Assembly (NCBI RefSeq): GCF_002283365.1 | Contig: NZ_MQWD01000001.1 | Coordinates: forward strand, 373,694 to 437,693 | Direction: 5' to 3' | Length of the DNA stretch: 64,000 nucleotides | Source of the DNA: Rubrivirga marina | Lineage (GTDB): Bacteria > Bacteroidota > Rhodothermia > Rhodothermales > Rubricoccaceae | The notes under the pieces: model-generated | Seen by the model: only the letters and a program-made list of their open reading frames with translations | Databases searched by the model: none | Told to the model about the DNA's origin: nothing | In this document: one piece after another, positions 26,064-34,352 of the stretch | Layout: every line of letters begins with the position of its first letter | Numbering within the stretch: position 1 is the stretch's first letter | Translations under genes and position numbers: made by a program

Positions 26064-26461
26064 TGCCGCCCCCCCCTTCTCCGGGCCCCCGCCGCCGGAT
26101 CCTCGTCGACGCCGACCTGGACCTGACCATCGACGGCCACCCCGTCGCCATCCGCGGCGATGGGGAGCGCGTGACGATCGCCGTCGACTCGGCGGCGACG
26201 GCGACACGCCTGTTCCGCGCCAGCCGCCCCGGCGCCCAGTTCGTCCGCGCCGTGACCGAGACGCTCGACGTCCTCGGCGTCGACGTGGAAGTCACGGTTG
26301 GCGGGCGGAGCGTGCTCGCGGCCGGGCCATCGGCGCAGGCCGGGCGGATCGCGAAGGCCGTCGGGCTCGGCGCCGTCGAGGTCACGCCGCCGGCCGAGGC
26401 CAAATGGGCGGCCGTCGGGCTGGCGCTCCTCGGCGGGCTGGCCCTCGGCCTCCGCCGCTAG
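26063..26461 (+). CDS. Hypothetical protein with C-terminal membrane anchor
   Basis: A 132-aa protein: a beta/alpha soluble part (RRILVDADLDLTIDGHPVAIRGDGERVTIAVDSA and VDVEVTVGGRSVLAAG), then a C-terminal hydrophobic segment WAAVGLALLGGLALGLRR that looks like a tail anchor. No known family. The start ATG at 26063 overlaps the preceding stop; the next gene begins two bases after its stop, so three genes form one translational unit. Confidence 0.55.
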   Translation: MPPPPSPGPRRRILVDADLDLTIDGHPVAIRGDGERVTIAVDSAATATRLFRASRPGAQFVRAVTETLDVLGVDVEVTVGGRSVLAAGPSAQAGRIAKAVGLGAVEVTPPAEAKWAAVGLALLGGLALGLRR

Positions 26462-26462
26462 C

Positions 26463-28031
26463 GTGGCCGTCTCCATTCTCCAGACTGAGCGGCCGGCGCC
26501 CGAGGCGGACGCCGCGGCGCTCTCCCCCGCCCCCGAGGCCGAGCCACCCGAGACCCGCGCCGAGGCCGACCGCCCGACGGTCGCCATCGCGGGCGCGTCG
26601 GGGTTCGTCGGGACCGCCCTGCGGCACGCGCTCGCCGCCGAGTACGACCTCGTCGGCCTGACGCGGTCGCCGGCGCGGGCGGCGCGGACGGACCAAGGCG
26701 ACGCCACGCACTGGCGCCACTGCGACCTGTTCTCTCTCCGCGACATCGAGGAGGGACTCGACGGCGCCGACCTCGCCGTCTACCTCGTCCACTCGATGCT
26801 CCCCTCGGCGCGACTGACGCAGGGGACATTCGCGGACCTCGACCTCATCCTGGCCGACAATTTTTCGCGCGCGGCGAAGAAGCAGGGCGTCAAGCAGATC
26901 GTCTATCTCAGTGGTCTCTTGCCGGAGGACACCACCGACCTCTCGAAGCACCTCCGCAGCCGCTGGGAGGTCGAACGGACGCTCGCCGCGCACGGCGTCC
27001 CCGTCACGACGCTCCGCACGGGCCTCGTGGTCGGGAAAGGAGGCTCGTCGCTCCGAATCCTCGTCAACCTTGTCCGTCGGCTCCCCGCGATGGTCCTCCC
27101 GAGTTGGACCGAGTCCGACACGCAGCCGGTCGCGCTCCGCGACGTCGTGCGGGCCGTCCGGCTCGTGCTCGGCGCGCCGGGCCGGTTCGAGGGCGCGTTC
27201 GACGTCGCGGGGCCCGATGTCATGACCTACCGCGAGATGCTGGAGCAGACGGCGGAGGTGCTCGGCGTCGAGCGGCCGGCCTCGGGCGTCCCCATCCTCA
27301 CGCCGAAGCTTTCGACGCTCTGGGTCAGCCTCGTGACGGGCAGCCCACGGGCGCTCGTAGGACCGCTCGTGGCGAGCCTGCGGCACGACATGGTCGTCCG
27401 CGACAACCCCGTCCAGCGAGCCATCGGGCCGGACGCGCTCCCGTTCCAGGCCGCCCTGCGCGAGGCCGTCCGCCCCGACGGCCAGGCGGTCCCCGACACC
27501 CGCCACGGCCACCGTCGAGAGGACGACGCGTCCGTTCGGGAGGCCCGGCTCGTCCGCTCCGTCCAACGCTTCGACCTGCCGGAGGGGCGGACCGCCGAGT
27601 GGGCCGGCCGCGAGTACATGCGTTGGCTCGACGGCTTCGCTGGCCCTCTCCTCCGCGTCCGCACCGCGCACGACGGCCCCGCGTGGCGCGCGCGATTCTC
27701 CGTCCGGCCCTTCCCACGCCCCGTTCTCGAACTGACGCACGCGCCGGACCGGAGCACGACCGACCGGGCCCTCTTCTACGTCACGGGCGGAATGCTGGCC
27801 CAGACCGGCGGCCCCCACCGCGGGCGGCTGGAGTTCCGCGAGGTCCTCGGCGGCGCGTGCCTGCTCGCGGCGATCCACGACTTCGCGCCGCGGCTGCCGT
27901 GGGCGCTGTACCGGCTCACGCAGGCTGTGGCCCACCTGTTCGTAATGGCCCAGTTCGGCCGCCACCTCTCGAAGCTGGCCAACGTCGCGCCCGCCCGCCT
28001 CGACACCAAGGCCGAGGCAGCCAGGGCCTAG
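26463..28031 (+). CDS. NAD(P)-binding atypical-SDR protein with C-terminal extension
   Basis: A 522-aa protein. A short Glu/Pro-rich N-terminus precedes a Rossmann domain (about residues 38-290) with the nucleotide motif VAIAGASGFVGTALRHAL, the NmrA/YbjT-like CDLFSLRDIEEGLDGADLAVYLVHSM and KQIVYLSGLLP. The YxxxK pair of classical SDRs is not evident. Residues about 370-522 form a second domain (FDLPEGRTAEWAGREYMRWLDGFAGPLLRV, RALFYVTGGMLA) that I do not recognise. GTG at 26463 lies two bases after the previous stop. The 3' end overlaps the convergent queC by 4 bp. Confidence 0.75.
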   Translation: MAVSILQTERPAPEADAAALSPAPEAEPPETRAEADRPTVAIAGASGFVGTALRHALAAEYDLVGLTRSPARAARTDQGDATHWRHCDLFSLRDIEEGLDGADLAVYLVHSMLPSARLTQGTFADLDLILADNFSRAAKKQGVKQIVYLSGLLPEDTTDLSKHLRSRWEVERTLAAHGVPVTTLRTGLVVGKGGSSLRILVNLVRRLPAMVLPSWTESDTQPVALRDVVRAVRLVLGAPGRFEGAFDVAGPDVMTYREMLEQTAEVLGVERPASGVPILTPKLSTLWVSLVTGSPRALVGPLVASLRHDMVVRDNPVQRAIGPDALPFQAALREAVRPDGQAVPDTRHGHRREDDASVREARLVRSVQRFDLPEGRTAEWAGREYMRWLDGFAGPLLRVRTAHDGPAWRARFSVRPFPRPVLELTHAPDRSTTDRALFYVTGGMLAQTGGPHRGRLEFREVLGGACLLAAIHDFAPRLPWALYRLTQAVAHLFVMAQFGRHLSKLANVAPARLDTKAEAARA

Positions 28032-28738
28032 CGCGCGTCCGGGATCCAGCCGTTCGCGACGGCCTCTTCGTAGCCCTTCGCGCGGAGGACGCTCGCCGGG
28101 TTGTCGAGCCGGCCGTAGCCCCACGGGTGCCGCTCGCTCCGGTCGCCGTGGTAGTCCGTGTGGCTCATCTCGCGGACCGTCTCGAGCACGTCGAGCCCGC
28201 GGACCGTCCCCAGGTCGGCCGCCAGCTTCCACGTCTCGGCCTTCGTCAGGTGCATGAGCGGCGTGTGGATCTGGACCGGTGCGTCCAGCGCGAGGCTCAG
28301 CGTCTCGGCCTGCGACTCGATGAAGCCGAGGCGGCAGTCGGGGTACCCCGAGTAGTCGGTCTGGCACATCCCCCCGACGAGGTCGTGGATGCCGCGCGTG
28401 AACGCGTGGCTGGCGGCGGCGGTCAGGAAGAGGGCGTTCCGGCCCGGGACGAAGCTGGCCGGCAGGTCCGGGGCGAGGGCGTGGGCGGCGTTCGTGTCGG
28501 CCGCCTCGTCCGCGAGGAGCGCGGAGCCCGACAGCAAACCGCCCAGGTCGAGGACGGTGAACGGGACGCCGGCCGCCTCGGCGATCGCGTGGGCCTGCTC
28601 GAGTTCGACGGCGTGGCGCTGGCCGTACCGGAAGGCGAGGGCCTCGACCCGGTCGAACGCGCCGTGGCTAGAGGAGAGGGCCCAGAACAGCGACGTCGTC
28701 GAGTCCTGACCGCCGGAGAAGAGGACGAGGGCGGGCAC
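28028..28738 (-). CDS. queC: 7-cyano-7-deazaguanine synthase, zinc-site cysteines absent
   Basis: ATP-dependent conversion of 7-carboxy-7-deazaguanine to preQ0. The 236-aa protein has the PP-loop FSGGQDSTTSLFWAL, FRYGQRHAVELEQA, FVPGRNALFLTAAASHA, GGMCQTDYSGYPDCR and TPLMHLTKAETWKLA. Normal QueC ends with a four-cysteine zinc motif; here the region reads SHTDYHGDRSERHPWGYG then RLDNPASVLRAKG. At the expected cysteine positions are Asp195, Arg210, Asn213 and Ser216, while the flanking HPWGYG and LRAKG are kept. The start is GTG at 28738. It is divergent from queF, 225 bases away. Confidence 0.92.
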   Translation of the reverse strand: MPALVLFSGGQDSTTSLFWALSSSHGAFDRVEALAFRYGQRHAVELEQAHAIAEAAGVPFTVLDLGGLLSGSALLADEAADTNAAHALAPDLPASFVPGRNALFLTAAASHAFTRGIHDLVGGMCQTDYSGYPDCRLGFIESQAETLSLALDAPVQIHTPLMHLTKAETWKLAADLGTVRGLDVLETVREMSHTDYHGDRSERHPWGYGRLDNPASVLRAKGYEEAVANGWIPDAR

Positions 28739-28962
28739 GGGTGGGAACTGGAAGTGGGAGAGTGGGAAATGGCAGACGTACCCGAAAGGTTCGGCGGAGG
28801 GCCGCGCAGCCCCCCCCCGAGCTCACGTTCTGCCGTTGCCTCTCCCCCCGTCCCCGATTCCCGCTCGCGGAACGAGCCTGAGCCTTTCGCGAAGAACGCG
28901 CCGCCGCGCAAAACGGGCCGATTCGGGCCGTTGCTATCCTCCCCTACCCCACTGCCCTCCGC

Positions 28963-29535
28963 ATGGCCGACACGCCGACCGCGGCCGACCGCCTCGACGA
29001 CTTCCACCAGCGCGCGCTCGACCACACGAGGGCGTCGCTGGCGCACATGGCCCGCTACGGGATCGAGCCCGAGGGCCGCGTCGCCCTGTTCCTCCCGCCC
29101 GACGCGCGCCAGCAGGAGATCCACCGGATGCCGTACGAGCACGCCGCCCGCCAGGTCGTGACCTACACGACCGAGCCCGGCGAGTTCACCGCGCTCTGCC
29201 CGTTCTCCGGGCTGCCCGACTCCGGGACCGTCCGCATCGAGTACGTCCCGGGGTCGTGGCTCCTCGAGCTCAAGAGCCTGAAGTACTACCTCATGAGCTG
29301 GCGCCACGTCGGCGCGGCGCAGGAGGACATCACGGCGCTCGTCTTCGAGGACCTCATGCGCCACCTCGACGACCCGCACCGGCTCGTCGTGACCACCGAC
29401 TACACGGTCCGCGGCGGGATCCACACCGTGTGCTCCGTCGACAGCCGCGACCAACCGGAGCGCAACTCGGCCGCGGTCGGCTCCGTCGGCCTCGGCGCCG
29501 AGGCGGGCCCGGCCGGCGACGGCGCCACGTCATAG
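28963..29535 (+). CDS. queF: NADPH-dependent 7-cyano-7-deazaguanine reductase
   Basis: Reduces the nitrile of preQ0 to the amine of preQ1, the only known biological nitrile reduction. This is the unimodular (YkvM-like) type: TALCPFSGLPDSGTVRIEYVP contains the thioimide-forming Cys79, LELKSLKYYLMSWRHVGAAQEDI the NADPH/substrate motif, and TTDYTVRGGIHT the closing strand. Length 190 aa exceeds the usual size because of a C-terminal tail after the fold. Part of that tail (GLGAEAG) is encoded by a palindromic element. A TATCCT element lies about 25 bases upstream. Confidence 0.93.
   Translation: MADTPTAADRLDDFHQRALDHTRASLAHMARYGIEPEGRVALFLPPDARQQEIHRMPYEHAARQVVTYTTEPGEFTALCPFSGLPDSGTVRIEYVPGSWLLELKSLKYYLMSWRHVGAAQEDITALVFEDLMRHLDDPHRLVVTTDYTVRGGIHTVCSVDSRDQPERNSAAVGSVGLGAEAGPAGDGATS
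29487..29510. repeat. GC palindrome copy inside the queF 3' end
   Basis: CGGCCTCGG-CG-CCGAGGCGGGCC, read in frame as GLGAEAG near residues 176-182 of QueF, beyond the conserved fold. Confidence 0.8.
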
Positions 29536-29570
29536 CGCCTCCCCCGCCCCGCTGCCATCCTCTTCCCCTT

Positions 29571-29678
29571 GTCATCCTGAGGAGCGGAGCGACGAGGGAT
29601 CTCGCCAGACTCGACCGCTCCGCGCACAACGAGCGCGACGCGGCCAGACACGAGACCCTTCGCTGCGCCCAGGATGCC
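29571..29678. repeat. Long inverted-repeat element, copy 1
   Basis: A left arm starting GTCATCCTGAGGAGCGGAGC is answered about 80 bases later by the inverted CTTCGCTGCGCCCAGGATG, giving imperfect arms of about 26-32 bases. A related unit lies at 36655. It fills most of the queF-mltG spacer. No coding capacity or transposase, so it is MITE-like or a structured RNA. Confidence 0.75.
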
Positions 29679-29709
29679 ATGCGGTGATCGCCCTCGACTT
29701 GTCCCCCCG

Positions 29710-30783
29710 ATGAAAAAGATCCTCCTCCTCCTGGTCATCCTCGGCCTCGTCGGCGGTGCCGTCGGGGCGTGGCTGGCGTTCCTCCCCAACGTCGGCGGCG
29801 ACGAGCGGCACAGCGTGAAGCTCCCCGAGGGCGACTTCTCCGTCATGCTTGACTCGCTCGAGGCGGCCGGCGCGATCGAGTCGCGGACGTCGATGGAGAC
29901 GTTCGGCCAGCTTACCGGCTGGGCCGACCAGGTCAAGGAGGGCCACTACTACATCGAGCCGGGGATGAGCAACTGGGCCGTGCTCGACAAGATTCGGAAG
30001 GGCCTCCGCGACCCGATCCGCATCACGATCCCGCCGGGCACGCGCCCCGAGCGGCTCGGGCGGATCCTCGACAACCAGCTCGGGACCGACTCCACGGAGG
30101 TCGCCCGGCTCCTCCGCGACCCCGCCTTCGCCGACTCGCTCGGGACCGACGTGGCCCACCTCCACGGCCGGATGCTCGCCGAGACGTTCGACATGTACTG
30201 GACCGACGACCCCGAGACGGCGATCCGCCGCATCCACGACCGGTACGAGCGGTTCTGGACCGACGAGCGCGAGGCGCAGGCCGAGGCGCTCGGGCTGACG
30301 CCCGACGAGGTCGTCACGCTGGCGTCCATCGTCGAGTGGGAGGCGCGGAAGCCGGAGGAGCGGCGCCGGATCGCGGGCGTCTACGTCAACCGCCTCCTCG
30401 GGCGGACGTCCTCGGGCACGATGCGGCTCCAGGCCGACCCGACGGTCCAGTTCGCGCTCATGGAGGAGGGCGGCGAGCCCCGGATGCGGCGGCTCCTCTT
30501 TAGCGACTACCGCTTCCCGAGCGAGTACAACACGTACCTCATCGACGGCCTCCCGCCCGGCCCGATCACGAACCCGTCGGACGCGAGCGTCGAGGCCGTC
30601 CTCGACAACGAGGAGCACGAGTTCCTCTTCTTCGTCGCCGACGGCTCGGGCGGCCACGACTTCTCGCGGACGGTCTCCGAGCACAACGCGAAGGCCCGGC
30701 GGTGGAGCCAGTGGCTGAGCGAGCAGGTCCGCCAGCGGCGCGCGCGCGAGGCGGCCGGGGCCACGAGCGACTCGGCCGAGTAG
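29710..30783 (+). CDS. mltG: Endolytic peptidoglycan transglycosylase MltG
   Basis: Cleaves nascent glycan strands in the periplasm and so sets strand length (YceG/MltG family). An N-terminal membrane anchor (KKILLLLVILGLVGGAVGAWLAF) leads to a LysM-like and catalytic domain: KEGHYYIEPGMSN, RITIPPGTRPERLGRIL, and VTLASIVEWEARKPEERRRIAGVYVNRL with catalytic Glu209. LQADPTVQFAL, SEYNTYLIDGLPPGPITNPS and FLFFVADGSGGHDFSRTVSEHNA follow. Length 357 aa is normal. The ATG at 29710 precedes the anchor. The Arg/Ala-rich tail is variable. A perfect palindrome follows the stop. Confidence 0.95.
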   Translation: MKKILLLLVILGLVGGAVGAWLAFLPNVGGDERHSVKLPEGDFSVMLDSLEAAGAIESRTSMETFGQLTGWADQVKEGHYYIEPGMSNWAVLDKIRKGLRDPIRITIPPGTRPERLGRILDNQLGTDSTEVARLLRDPAFADSLGTDVAHLHGRMLAETFDMYWTDDPETAIRRIHDRYERFWTDEREAQAEALGLTPDEVVTLASIVEWEARKPEERRRIAGVYVNRLLGRTSSGTMRLQADPTVQFALMEEGGEPRMRRLLFSDYRFPSEYNTYLIDGLPPGPITNPSDASVEAVLDNEEHEFLFFVADGSGGHDFSRTVSEHNAKARRWSQWLSEQVRQRRAREAAGATSDSAE

Positions 30784-30808
30784 GCCCGCCTCGGCGCCGA
30801 GGCGGGCC
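30783..30808. repeat. Perfect 26-bp GC palindrome copy, after mltG
   Basis: The whole 26 bases are self-complementary (GGCCCGCCTCGGC and its complement), and the element begins on the last base of the mltG stop codon. It is one of the cleanest copies. Confidence 0.9.
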
Positions 30809-30856
30809 CTGAGATTGAGCTAACTCCTGAGGGCGCCTCTGCCGATACTCCGCCCC

Positions 30857-32458
30857 ATGAGCCCGGTCCGAACCCTCGCCACCGCCCAGCTCCGGGCCGA
30901 CCTCCGCCACGCGCGGTCGGGGAAGCGGGCCACCGGCCGGCTGGCGACGACCGTGATCGCCTACGGATTCTCGGGCCTCGTCCTGGCCCTCTCGCTCGGC
31001 GACGCGCCGGCCGCGTCGGCCATGTTCGTCGGGGGGAGCTTCGCGATCGTGCTGGCGGCATTCGGCGTGGTGGGGTCGTACGACGAGTTGATGAGCCGGC
31101 CGCGCGACAACGCGTGGCTGGCGACGCTGCCGGCCACGGAGCGGCAGCACTACGCGGCGCGGCTGGCCGGCGTCGGCGTCTACGTGGCGCTCATGGCCGT
31201 CGGCATCGCGACGCCCGTGACGGTGGGGACCGGGTTATCCCACGGGCCCATGCTCGGCCTCCTCGTCGGCCTCGGAATCGTGGGGGCGACGGCGTGGACG
31301 GCGCTCCTGATCCTCGCGGTCCTGTGGGGCCTCACGCTGTCACTCCCGGTGACGGCCTTGCGAATGGCGCTGTCGGTCGCGCGGACGGCGCTCATCGCGG
31401 CGCTCGTGCTCGGGTTCCAGCTCGTCGGCGCCTCGGACGAGGCCCTGGCGGCGCCGTGGTGGCCGGGCGCGTGGCTCGCCGACGCGCTCGACGGCCGCCC
31501 GACGTGGGGCCTGGCGGTCCTCGTCGGGTCGCTCGTGGCGTTCGCGGTCGTGTTCACCGCCGTCTTCCCGACGCGCTACTTCCGCGTCCTCCGTCGCCTC
31601 GCCGACGGCCTCCGGACCCAGGGGAAGCGCTCGCGGATCGGCCGCCAGATGACGGCGCCGGAGCGGTGGGCCGTGCGTCGGGGCGCGGTCCGCGCGGCGT
31701 ACGGGTTCGCCACGGCCGCCTTCGCCGACGACCGGCTCGTGCGGGGTCGGCTGTGGCCGGCGGCCCTCCTCCCGGCCGGCTTCGTCGCGTTCGGATGGTT
31801 CAACGACGGGCTCCACAGCCTGGTCGGGGTCGGGCAGTACGGGATCGCCGCGGGCGCCCTCGCGGTGCTCCAGGATCCCGGCACGCAGTTCCACCTCTCG
31901 GTCCTCGTCGTCCTCCTGTTCTGCGTCCAGACGCTCGTCCAGACCCTCCAGATGTCGGATCACGCGGAGGCGTCGTGGGTGTTCGGGACGCTGCCGGACG
32001 CCCGCCCGCGTGTGGTGCAGGTGGGGGCGCAGAAGGCACTCGCGTGGCGCGTCCTGTTCCCGCTCCACGTCGGGATCGCCGTGCTCCTCACGCTCATGAT
32101 GCCGGCGGCCGACGGCGTGGTCCACGCGGCGTTCTGGTTCGCCGTCGCGGTGTTCGGCGCGCGCGTCACGTCCCTGACCTACGGGACGCCGCCGTTCTCG
32201 CGCCCCGGCGACAAGTTCGACGCGGCCTCGCGGTTCATCCCCCTCTTCGTGTCAATCCCCGCGGCGATCGGCCTGCTCGTGTTTCAGATCTGGGCGTTCG
32301 CGACGGTCGGGCGGGCCGTGGGCGTAACGGTCGCGACGCTCGTGGCGTCAGCGCTGCTCGGCGAGGTCGTCATCCGCTGGCCCCGACGCCGGCCCGCGTG
32401 GCGGCCGGTGGCCCTCCACACGACCGCGGCCCCCGCCAGCGAGGCGAGGGCCGCGTAG
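30857..32458 (+). CDS. Multi-span membrane protein (ABC-2-permease-like), unknown function
   Basis: A 533-aa integral membrane protein with about ten to twelve hydrophobic segments, long Ala/Leu/Val-rich spans and a central soluble loop (RYFRVLRRLADGLRTQGKRSRIGRQMTAPERWAVRRGAVRAAYGFATAAFADD). The layout resembles permease-like proteins of the ABC-2 exporter type, but no ATPase gene is adjacent, so transport is only a suggestion. ATG at 30857 precedes MSPVRTLATAQLRADLRHARSGKRA, an amphipathic N-terminus typical of such permeases. Confidence 0.7.
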   Translation: MSPVRTLATAQLRADLRHARSGKRATGRLATTVIAYGFSGLVLALSLGDAPAASAMFVGGSFAIVLAAFGVVGSYDELMSRPRDNAWLATLPATERQHYAARLAGVGVYVALMAVGIATPVTVGTGLSHGPMLGLLVGLGIVGATAWTALLILAVLWGLTLSLPVTALRMALSVARTALIAALVLGFQLVGASDEALAAPWWPGAWLADALDGRPTWGLAVLVGSLVAFAVVFTAVFPTRYFRVLRRLADGLRTQGKRSRIGRQMTAPERWAVRRGAVRAAYGFATAAFADDRLVRGRLWPAALLPAGFVAFGWFNDGLHSLVGVGQYGIAAGALAVLQDPGTQFHLSVLVVLLFCVQTLVQTLQMSDHAEASWVFGTLPDARPRVVQVGAQKALAWRVLFPLHVGIAVLLTLMMPAADGVVHAAFWFAVAVFGARVTSLTYGTPPFSRPGDKFDAASRFIPLFVSIPAAIGLLVFQIWAFATVGRAVGVTVATLVASALLGEVVIRWPRRRPAWRPVALHTTAAPASEARAA

Positions 32459-32462
32459 TCCG

Positions 32463-32485
32463 TCCGCCTCGGTCGCGAGGCGGGG
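32463..32485. repeat. GC palindrome copy between convergent genes
   Basis: TCCGCCTCGG-TCG-CGAGGCGGGG, with a three-base centre; four bases after the membrane-protein stop and just before the lipoprotein stop on the other strand. Confidence 0.75.
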
Positions 32486-32493
32486 AAGGTCAG

Positions 32494-34137
32494 CTACTCG
32501 TTGCCGCCGCGGCGCGACGAGCGCCGGCCGGACGACCGGCTGCCGCCCGAGCGGCTCCGCGCGGGGCGGGCCTCCCGACGCGGGGCTGGGCGCGACTGCG
32601 TGCGGGGAGCCTGGCGCGGAGCGGAGCGGCTCTCACGACGCGGCGGAGGCGCGGGCTGAGAATCCCGACGAGGACGCGGCGCGGGCCGGGACTCTCGGCG
32701 AGGGGCGGGGGCGGAACGCGTCTCTCGTCGCGGCGGGGGCGCGGGGCGCGTGTCCCGCTGCGGCGCGGGGGCCGGGCGCGTGTCCCGGCGCGGCTCCGCC
32801 TGGCGGACGGGCTCCGGACGACGCACGGGTTCGGCGCGCGGCGGCGGATCGTCCCGGCGCGGCTCCGCGCGGCGGACGGGCTCCGGCGAGCGGACCGGCT
32901 CGGCCTGTCGCGGCGGCGACGGGCGCTCCGTGCGGGTCGGCGCGGGGCGCTCGGTCCGGGTGGGCGCCGGACGCGTGGTCCGGGTCGGAGCCGGCTGGCT
33001 CGTCGTCGAGCGGGGCGGCGAGACGGTGGTGCCGGTGCGGCCGGGCGACGTCATGCCGCCCGCGCGCGGCTGGCGGACCGGCTGGTCGCCGACGCGGTCG
33101 GGCCGACGCTCGGGCGCCGTCCGCGTGCCCGTCGATCGGGTGATCCCGCCTCGGTCGACCGACGGCCGGGGCAGACGGGCCGGGGCGAGCCCCTGCCGCG
33201 CCGGCTGGCGCGAGGGGTCGGGCGCGGACTCCGCGATGGGCGACGAGTTGGTCCCCGGGAGGCCCTGGATCCGGCTCCGGCGGCCGTCGTCGTCGCCCCG
33301 GTTGTTTCGGTAGTCGTCGTAGTACCGGCGATGGCGCGGCCGGCCGTAGTAGCCCGGGCCGTAGTAGCCGGCCCCGGCGTAGTAGCTGCCGTCGTAGAAC
33401 CCGTCGCTGTAGCCGTGGCCGTAGCTCCCGTAGCCGCCCCATCCCCAGCCGAATCCGACCGAGACGTGGACGCCCGGGCCGTAGCCCCACGGGTCGACGT
33501 AGCCGTAGCCGTACCAGGGGTCGATGTAGCCGGCGTAGTACGGGTCGTAGTAGCCGTAGCCCGCGTAGTACGGACGGTACCACGCGCGGCGGTAGCGCCA
33601 CGTCGGGTACCACCCGTAGTGGACGTACGGGCGGTACGTCCGGTACGGGCGGTAGTAGGTGTAGGGCGACGGGTAGTAGGCCGGGTCCGCGTAGCGGTAG
33701 TAGTCGGCGTAGTAGCCGCCGTAGTAGACGTCGTCGTCGTAGCCCTGGCCGTCGTCCGAGAGGTCGTCGGCGACGTCCTCGTAGTAGGTCGTGCCCTCGT
33801 CGTCGTAGTAGTAGCGGCCGACGGTGATGGCGTTCGGGTCGACCTCGCCGTCGGCGTAGGTCTGGCCGAGCGGGACGGCGCCGGAGGCGATGTCCTCGGC
33901 GGCGGGCACGTCGACCTCGGCTGTGTCGCCGTAGGGGTTGTCGGGCATGTCCATCGTCGCCGCGAGGCCGACGCGGGCGGGGCCGGCGGTGTCGGCCTGG
34001 GCCACGGGCGCGCGGGCGCCGCGCCAGCCGTCCTCGGGCTGGGACGACCGGGACGAGGCGCAGCCGGCGAGGGCCACGGCGAGGACCACCCCCAGCAGGG
34101 CGGAGGAGGAGGGAGCGAAGCGTCGGGTGGAGCGCAT
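32494..34137 (-). CDS. Lipoprotein with Tyr-rich and Arg/Pro-rich low-complexity domains
   Basis: A 547-aa exported lipoprotein with signal and lipobox GVVLAVALAGCASS. Residues about 45-110 are acidic (ITVGRYYYDDEGTTYYEDVADD). About 115-270 are a Tyr/Gly-rich repeat region (VYYGGYYADYYRYADPAYYPS, GYGYYDPYYAGYIDPWYGYGY). About 290-390 are a linker. The final 150 residues repeat Arg-Pro-Ala-Pro and Arg-Arg-Glu-Pro-Val units, strongly basic. Such a protein could bind sugars, metals or polyanions, or form a surface matrix, but no fold is recognised. ATG at 34137 was chosen because it starts the signal peptide; upstream in-frame codons lack one. Confidence 0.7.
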   Translation of the reverse strand: MRSTRRFAPSSSALLGVVLAVALAGCASSRSSQPEDGWRGARAPVAQADTAGPARVGLAATMDMPDNPYGDTAEVDVPAAEDIASGAVPLGQTYADGEVDPNAITVGRYYYDDEGTTYYEDVADDLSDDGQGYDDDVYYGGYYADYYRYADPAYYPSPYTYYRPYRTYRPYVHYGWYPTWRYRRAWYRPYYAGYGYYDPYYAGYIDPWYGYGYVDPWGYGPGVHVSVGFGWGWGGYGSYGHGYSDGFYDGSYYAGAGYYGPGYYGRPRHRRYYDDYRNNRGDDDGRRSRIQGLPGTNSSPIAESAPDPSRQPARQGLAPARLPRPSVDRGGITRSTGTRTAPERRPDRVGDQPVRQPRAGGMTSPGRTGTTVSPPRSTTSQPAPTRTTRPAPTRTERPAPTRTERPSPPRQAEPVRSPEPVRRAEPRRDDPPPRAEPVRRPEPVRQAEPRRDTRPAPAPQRDTRPAPPPRRETRSAPAPRRESRPAPRPRRDSQPAPPPRRESRSAPRQAPRTQSRPAPRREARPARSRSGGSRSSGRRSSRRGGNE

Positions 34138-34304
34138 GGCGGCAGGTGGGACGTCGGTGCGGAAGCCGCGCGAAGAGGGAGCGGTCGGGCCGACCGACCC
34201 CGTGAGCCCGGGTATATTCGTCGGCCCGTGTCTAGGGAGCCGCGCCCTCCGCGGGCGAGGTAACGCCGCCCGGCGGCGGGCGATCCCCACACGGTCCGCA
34301 CACA

Positions 34305-34311
34305 CAAGGTA
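34305..34311 (-). promoter_or_regulatory. Candidate -7 element in the lipoprotein/proS spacer
   Basis: Minus-strand TACCTTG, the same heptamer as upstream of the vertex-protein and receiver genes, about 170 bases ahead of the Tyr-rich lipoprotein ATG. On the plus strand the same spacer has TATATTCG near 34211 that could serve proS. Confidence 0.3.
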
Positions 34312-34352
34312 GCCCCGCCCGCCCCCGCGTCCGATCCCGGACCGTTTGCCCC

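Noticed and set aside
28028-28738. queC as a component of a defence system (QatC-like)
   Set aside because: It is a short single-domain enzyme, divergent from queF and near queE; no Qat partner genes are present.
30857-32458. Naming the 533-aa protein as an ABC permease
   Set aside because: No ATPase gene adjoins it and no permease motif is diagnostic, so only a resemblance is reported.
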